Notes under the pieces: model-generated
The model's input: only the letters and a program-made list of their open reading frames with translations
Database searches by the model: none
What the model was told of the DNA's origin: nothing
Made by a program: the position numbers and the translations under genes
Shown here: positions 60,019-64,000 of the stretch, piece by piece
Layout: every line of letters begins with the position of its first letter
Numbering within the stretch: position 1 is the stretch's first letter
DNA from: Streptomyces narbonensis
GTDB taxonomy: Bacteria > Actinomycetota > Actinomycetes > Streptomycetales > Streptomycetaceae
Assembly (NCBI RefSeq): GCF_014649015.1
Contig: NZ_BMSF01000002.1
Location: forward strand, 372,001-436,000
Reading direction: 5' to 3'
DNA length: 64,000 nucleotides

Positions 60019-60230
60019 TCCTCGGACTCCGGAAGCTGGTCGGGGGTCTTATCGAGCCGATATCGCCCGGCGCCCCGCCTCCAGACCCGTGCGATATCCG
60101 GAGCCTCGCCGCCCCCTGTCGCCGCTGGCGTCCCTGCCGTGGAGTTCGGTGGTGACCGGGGGCTACCCCGGGCGTCACGTCGAGTGGGAGAATCGGTCAC
60201 CCACTCCCTCTCCTTGGCCACAATCGGTTC

Positions 60231-60261
60231 TTGACAGTGCGCCATGGGGCCCTACCGGTAT
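60231..60261 (+). promoter_or_regulatory. Candidate promoter of the NCS1 permease gene
   Basis: A consensus -35 TTGACA at 60231-60236, with CGGTAT (60256-60261) as the nearest -10-like hexamer at 19-nt spacing. Leader of about 65 nt to the ATG. Confidence 0.45.
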
Positions 60262-60329
60262 GGCACCCCCTCGCCCTCCCCGGGCGACACCTCGTTCCGT
60301 CCTCCCCACCGAACGAAGGGTTCCTCCGT

Positions 60330-61880
60330 ATGACCGCAACCGTCCCCCCGGGAAGACCCGGAAGTCCTTCCGGAACCGCCGCCGTCGACGGCCGGATCGA
60401 GCTCGCACCCGGCACCGCTCCCGCGGACCCCCGCTTCGTCAACGACGACCTGCTCCCCGTCCCCGTCGCGGAGCGCCGCTGGACCACGTACAACTTCGCC
60501 GCCCTCTGGGTCGGCATGGCCCACAACATCCCCTCCTGGATGCTCGCCTCCGGTCTCGTCGCCCTCGGCATGGACTGGAAGCAGGCCGTCCTCACCATCG
60601 CCCTCGCCAATGTCATCGTCCTGCTGCCGATGCTCCTCACCGGGCACGCCGGACCCAAGTACGGCATCCCCTTCCCCGTCCTGGCCCGCGCCTCCTTCGG
60701 CCTGCGCGGCGCCAACCTGCCCGCCCTCATCCGCGCCGGCGTCGCCTGCGCGTGGTTCGGCATCCAGACCTGGATCGGCGGCCAGGGCGTCTTCATCCTC
60801 CTGGACAAGGTCTTCGGCGGGAGCTGGGCCGAGGCGTCGAGGATCGGCGGCCAGCCGTGGACCCTCTGGCTCTGCTTCGTCCTCTTCTGGGCGCTCGAAC
60901 TGGCCATCATCTACCGGGGGATGGAGGCCCTCCGCCGCTTCGAGAACTGGGCCGCGCCCTTCGTCATCGTCGGCGCGCTCGCTCTCCTCGTCTGGATCAC
61001 GGTCAAGGCGGGCGGCCTCGGTCCGCTCCTGGACCAGCCCTCCCGGCTCGGCTGGGGCGCGGACTTCTGGCCGGTCTTCTTCCCCGCCCTCATGGGCATG
61101 ATCGCCTTCTGGGCGACGCTCAGCCTCAACATCCCCGACTTCACGCGCTTCGGCGCGGGACAGCGGGCCCAGGTCCGGGGCCAGACCCTGGGACTGCCCA
61201 CCACCATGACCCTGTTCGCCCTGCTCTCGGTGCTCGTCACCTCCGGCTCGCAGGCCGTGTACGGGGCACCCGTATGGGACCCGGTGGCGCTCGCAGCCAA
61301 GGCCGACAACGTCTTCGGCCTGCTCTTCGCCCTGGTGACCGTCCTCGTCGCCACCCTGTCGGTCAACATCGCGGCGAACGTCGTCTCCCCGGCGTACGAC
61401 CTCGCCAACCTGGCGCCGAAGTTCGTCGACTTCCGCACGGGCGCGCTGATCACCGGGGTCGTCGGCGTCCTCATCATGCCGTGGAAGCTCACCGCCACCC
61501 CCGAGCTCTACATCTTCACCTGGCTCGGCCTGGTCGGCGGCCTCCTCGGCACCGTGGCGGGCATCCTCATCGCCGACTACTGGCTCGTCCGCCGCACCGC
61601 CCTCGACCTCGACGGGCTGTACCGCGCCGACGGGCCGTACTGGTACCGGGGCGGCTGGAACCCGGCGGCCGTCCTCGCGTTCGCGGTCGGCGGCATCCTC
61701 GCCGTCGGCGGCTCCCACTCGGCCCCGGGCACCGGCCCCTTCCCCGAGGACGGCCTCATCCCCTTCCTCAAGCCCCTCGCCGACTACGGCTGGGCCGTGG
61801 GCCTCGCCGCCTCCCTGCTCCTCTACACCGCCCTCATGAGGCGGCGGGGCGCTGTCCCGTCGTCCGCCCGATCCAGCTGA
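60330..61880 (+). CDS. NCS1-family nucleobase/hydantoin:cation symporter
   Basis: 516 aa, about 12 membrane helices. Typical NCS1 features: an N-terminal NDDLLPVPVAERRWTTYN segment, then helix 1 with MAHNIPSWML, GIPFPVLARASFGLRGAN, and SLNIPDFTRF. Members import uracil, allantoin, hydantoins or cytosine. The pyrimidine-degradation enzymes at 38-42.7 kb need such an importer, so the gene probably belonged to that operon before the accessory block was inserted. Start at ATG 60330, with GAAGGG upstream. The 3' end overlaps the convergent protease gene by 47 bp. Confidence 0.9.
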   Translation: MTATVPPGRPGSPSGTAAVDGRIELAPGTAPADPRFVNDDLLPVPVAERRWTTYNFAALWVGMAHNIPSWMLASGLVALGMDWKQAVLTIALANVIVLLPMLLTGHAGPKYGIPFPVLARASFGLRGANLPALIRAGVACAWFGIQTWIGGQGVFILLDKVFGGSWAEASRIGGQPWTLWLCFVLFWALELAIIYRGMEALRRFENWAAPFVIVGALALLVWITVKAGGLGPLLDQPSRLGWGADFWPVFFPALMGMIAFWATLSLNIPDFTRFGAGQRAQVRGQTLGLPTTMTLFALLSVLVTSGSQAVYGAPVWDPVALAAKADNVFGLLFALVTVLVATLSVNIAANVVSPAYDLANLAPKFVDFRTGALITGVVGVLIMPWKLTATPELYIFTWLGLVGGLLGTVAGILIADYWLVRRTALDLDGLYRADGPYWYRGGWNPAAVLAFAVGGILAVGGSHSAPGTGPFPEDGLIPFLKPLADYGWAVGLAASLLLYTALMRRRGAVPSSARSS

Positions 61881-62643
61881 GGTAGGACCAGACCCGGGTG
61901 TTCACGGCAGGGGTGTCGGTCGCGCACCCCTTGCCGTAGGAGACCAGACCGACCAGGTACGGCTTCCGGCCGACCTTGTGGACCAGGGGGCCGCCGGAGT
62001 CGTACAGACAGGTGTCCCGGCCGGGGGCGTAGGTGCAGATCTGCGGGGAGGCGACGTGCGGCATGCCCCGGTCCACGCAGGTCGGGTTGCTCATCGTGCC
62101 GAGGACCACGGTGCGCAGGACGTCGGAGGTCCGGCCGCCGAAGGAGGTGGCGCCCCAGCCGGGGACCTCGACCTGCGTGTGGTCGAAGGTGCCGTGGGAG
62201 TACGGGGAGGGCAGCCCGACCGGGCTGACGCCGCGGTTGTACGCCACCGGTTCGGCCAGTCGGACGAGCGCGATGTCGTTCGCCTGGGTCGCCGGGTCGT
62301 AGTCGGGGTGCACGACGAACCGTTCCGGCGTCGCCATGACGGTGTACGGACTGTCGTCCCCGGTCGTCAGGTCGTGGTCGCCGAGGAGGACGCCCACCCG
62401 TGCGGTACTGCTGTAGGAGCCGGTCAGGCAGTGGGCGGCGGTGAGCACGTACCGGTCGCCGACGAGCGCCCCGCCGCACATCACCCGCTGCTCGGCGAGG
62501 TCCACGAGCCCCGCCATGAACGGGTACTGGTGCGGTGTCGCCTCCTGCCCGCCGACGATGGCGTGAGCCGGGGCGGGACCGAGCGGGCTCAAGGCCAGCA
62601 CCGCCCCCGCGACCGTGGCCATGAGCCTTCTCATCCGTCCCAT
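61834..62643 (-). CDS. Secreted trypsin-like serine protease (S1)
   Basis: 269 aa from ATG 62643, where GGAGA lies upstream. Signal peptide to Ala28, mature N-terminus IVGG at 29-32 without a long pro-peptide. Triad His71 (TAAHC), Asp123 (NDIALV), Ser216. The nucleophile motif reads LYDSGGP instead of GDSGGP. The Asp six residues before Ser216 (RDTCLYDS) gives Arg/Lys specificity. Convergent and overlapping with the NCS1 gene end. Confidence 0.9.
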   Translation of the reverse strand: MGRMRRLMATVAGAVLALSPLGPAPAHAIVGGQEATPHQYPFMAGLVDLAEQRVMCGGALVGDRYVLTAAHCLTGSYSSTARVGVLLGDHDLTTGDDSPYTVMATPERFVVHPDYDPATQANDIALVRLAEPVAYNRGVSPVGLPSPYSHGTFDHTQVEVPGWGATSFGGRTSDVLRTVVLGTMSNPTCVDRGMPHVASPQICTYAPGRDTCLYDSGGPLVHKVGRKPYLVGLVSYGKGCATDTPAVNTRVWSYLSWIGRTTGQRPAAS

Positions 62644-62768
62644 GAGATCTCCGAACTGTCCGGCGGCGGTTTCCCGGGGCCGGCGGCGGCATGCGGAGAC
62701 GTTTCCTCTGCCCGTCACCACGGCCTGTTCCGGCCCGTCCGGACTTCAACGATCAAGGCGGGACGCGG

Positions 62769-63659
62769 TCACCGGTCCGCGTCGGGGGCCCAGCCCGGGA
62801 CGTGCGCGGCCACCGCCGCGTCCCAGGCCGCGGGCCCGCCGGGGAAGGGCCAGGCACGAGTGAGGTCGGGGGTGCGGTCGAACCTCTGGAGCCACACGGC
62901 CAGACTGCGGTTCTGGTGTGCGGTCCGGGCCTTGGCGAGCGGGCCCTCCAGAGCGGCGACCCGCTTCTCGTGCTCCAGCATGCGTCCCTCCGTCCAGCGC
63001 GCGAGCCAAGCGGCGTCCATGGCCCGGGAGAGGAGCAGGACCCGAGGGCGGCCGCCCTCCGCGAGCGTCGCCGTCAGCCGGTCGTGACCGTCGAGGACCA
63101 CGGGGGAGTTGAGCCCGCTGATCCACCACGCGAACACCGGTGGCAGGATCCCCTCCCGGTACTGACGGCGGTACGCCTTCACCCGGGGCGCCTCCGGGTG
63201 CGAGAGGGCCCGCAGCGGCAGCAGGTCTCGGGCGTCCTCCTCCGGGTCGCCGTACCCGAACCAGGTGAGGTGGCCCCGGTTCGGGTCGTGGGCGAGCAGT
63301 TTCGGCCAATTGCAGTCCGCGAACCAGTGTCTCGCGTCCGGGGCGAGGTGCCACTCGCCCTCGTGGAGCGGCCCGTCGTCCGCCGCGCGCAGCGCGGCTC
63401 CGCCGTACGCGGCCCAGCGCTCCGTCCACTCATCCGAGCCGGGCTCCGCGAACTCGGCGACAGTGCGGGCCAGTTCCGCCCGCAAGGGCTCCAGCGGCGA
63501 GACGTAACGGCCCGTCCGCGCGTAGTGCAGCCCGTACCAGGTCACTCTCTGCCGGGCGAACAGAACCGGAACCCCGCCCTGGACCAGCACCAGCCGCCGC
63601 CCGTCGGCGCTCTCCATCCGCAGACCGGGCTTCGCCGGTCCCTCGACACGCATCCGCAT
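62769..63659 (-). CDS. Hypothetical protein with ParB-like VLDGHDR motif
   Basis: 296 aa, soluble, Trp/Arg-rich. A VVLDGHDRLTA segment near residue 190 resembles the DGHHR motif of ParB/sulfiredoxin-type nucleotide-binding proteins, but the rest of that fold is not evident. No signal peptide or membrane helix. ATG 63659, or 63653 two codons later. Coding bias supports a real gene; function unknown. Confidence 0.65.
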   Translation of the reverse strand: MRMRVEGPAKPGLRMESADGRRLVLVQGGVPVLFARQRVTWYGLHYARTGRYVSPLEPLRAELARTVAEFAEPGSDEWTERWAAYGGAALRAADDGPLHEGEWHLAPDARHWFADCNWPKLLAHDPNRGHLTWFGYGDPEEDARDLLPLRALSHPEAPRVKAYRRQYREGILPPVFAWWISGLNSPVVLDGHDRLTATLAEGGRPRVLLLSRAMDAAWLARWTEGRMLEHEKRVAALEGPLAKARTAHQNRSLAVWLQRFDRTPDLTRAWPFPGGPAAWDAAVAAHVPGWAPDADR

Positions 63660-63692
63660 GCCGACAGCCTAGGCAGCCGGCACCAAGGGCCC

Positions 63693-64000
63693 CTACGGCA
63701 CCCGGGCCGTCCACTCCGCCGTGCCGAACTTCGTCTCCGCCAGCTCCTTCGCCCGCGTCAGCTCGTCCTCGGTGAGGCCGCCCTCCGACAGGCCGTACCG
63801 GCCGCGGAAGGAGGCGATCATCCGCTCGATCACCGCCTCGCGCGGCAGGCCCGTCTGCCGCCGCAGCGGGTCCACCCGCTTCTTCGCGCTCTTGGTGCCC
63901 TTGTCGGAGAGCTTCTCGCGGCCGATCCGCAGCACCTCCGTCATCCGGTCCGCGTCGATGTCGTACGCCATCGTCACGTGGTGCAGGACCGCGCCCCCGC
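63693..64000 (-). CDS. Lipoate/biotin protein ligase-family protein, C-terminal part (partial)
   Basis: The frame is open to the window end, so the 5' part is missing. The visible 102 residues begin AVLHHVTMAYDIDADRM and continue REKLSDKGTKSAKKRVDPL. This matches the end of the LplA/LipB catalytic core (strand with His, then the KGxxSxxxRV lysine region) plus a helical tail (GLPREAVIERMIASF). These enzymes attach lipoate or octanoate to E2 subunits. An internal GTG/ATG near 63977 would give only a fragment, so I treat the gene as truncated by the window. Confidence 0.7.
   Translation of the reverse strand, partial: GGAVLHHVTMAYDIDADRMTEVLRIGREKLSDKGTKSAKKRVDPLRRQTGLPREAVIERMIASFRGRYGLSEGGLTEDELTRAKELAETKFGTAEWTARVP

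Larger units (their letters stand above)
59819..60329. other. Intergenic region before the permease, with tandem repeat and promoter
   Basis: 511 bp with no convincing gene. Contains the 15-bp tandem repeat (59944-60018) and, near its end, the TTGACA promoter candidate (60231). Between the two I see nothing definite. Confidence 0.5.

Noticed and set aside
59342..60178. Minus-strand frame containing Ala-Arg-Gly-Pro-Gly repeats
   Set aside because: The repeats are the translation of the 15-bp DNA tandem repeat, and the frame runs antisense over the Lrp gene.
1..64000. CRISPR arrays, tRNA or rRNA genes, riboswitches
   Set aside because: No regularly spaced repeats with unique spacers, no tRNA-like T-loop/acceptor patterns and no conserved riboswitch cores were noticed on reading both strands.

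Overview
The window is chromosomal DNA of a high-GC actinobacterium, almost certainly Streptomyces. GC is very high with strong G/C third positions, GTG starts and 4-nt stop/start overlaps are common, in-frame TTA codons are rare and confined to a secondary-metabolite locus, and F420-type enzymes are present. I saw no rRNA or tRNA genes, CRISPR array, integrase or transposase.

Layout. (1) 1-3.4 kb: the end of a sugar ABC ATPase gene, a ROK glucokinase, a small anchored protein and a PHP phosphoesterase. (2) 3.4-17.2 kb: a compact hybrid PKS-NRPS locus. On the minus strand, in order of transcription, it encodes PKS (ACP-KS-AT-AT-ACP-C), NRPS (A-PCP), a stand-alone ketosynthase-like protein with an altered active site, a P450, an MbtH protein and a formyltransferase. 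A DHA2 exporter is divergent. No thioesterase is visible. The only three in-frame TTA (bldA) codons I found are here. (3) 17.8-37.8 kb: mostly housekeeping and uptake genes: PcaDC, an MBL hydrolase, exonuclease III, a sigma-like protein, a glutamate-type ABC transporter, a secreted hydrolase, a P450, gamma-glutamyltransferase, a second methionine aminopeptidase with a divergent XRE regulator, and an HxlR/reductase pair. (4) 38.0-42.7 kb: reductive pyrimidine/hydantoin catabolism (nitrilase-type ureidopropionase, class III aminotransferase, dihydropyrimidinase, LLM oxidoreductase). (5) 42.7-58.3 kb: an accessory block. It has a TetR-controlled catabolic operon (TauD dioxygenase, MFS importer, aldehyde dehydrogenase, CoA ligase), a DUF1254 protein, a large secreted subtilase with a TrmB/LuxR-type regulator, and truncated gene remnants at its left edge, in its middle and at its right edge. 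The right edge includes a 382-bp near-identical copy of an internal piece of the dihydropyrimidinase gene 17 kb upstream. (6) 58.3-64 kb: SMP-30 lactonase, Lrp/AsnC regulator, an NCS1 nucleobase permease that probably belongs with the pyrimidine genes, a secreted trypsin-like protease, an unknown protein, and the end of a lipoate/biotin ligase-family gene.

How the genes fit together. The PKS-NRPS proteins look sufficient to make a short beta-keto-acyl amino acid on a carrier protein. The odd stand-alone KS is the only visible candidate for release, the P450 and formyltransferase would tailor the product, and the DHA2 protein would export it. The accessory block appears to have been inserted between the pyrimidine enzymes and their permease, with scrambled junctions that look like illegitimate recombination.
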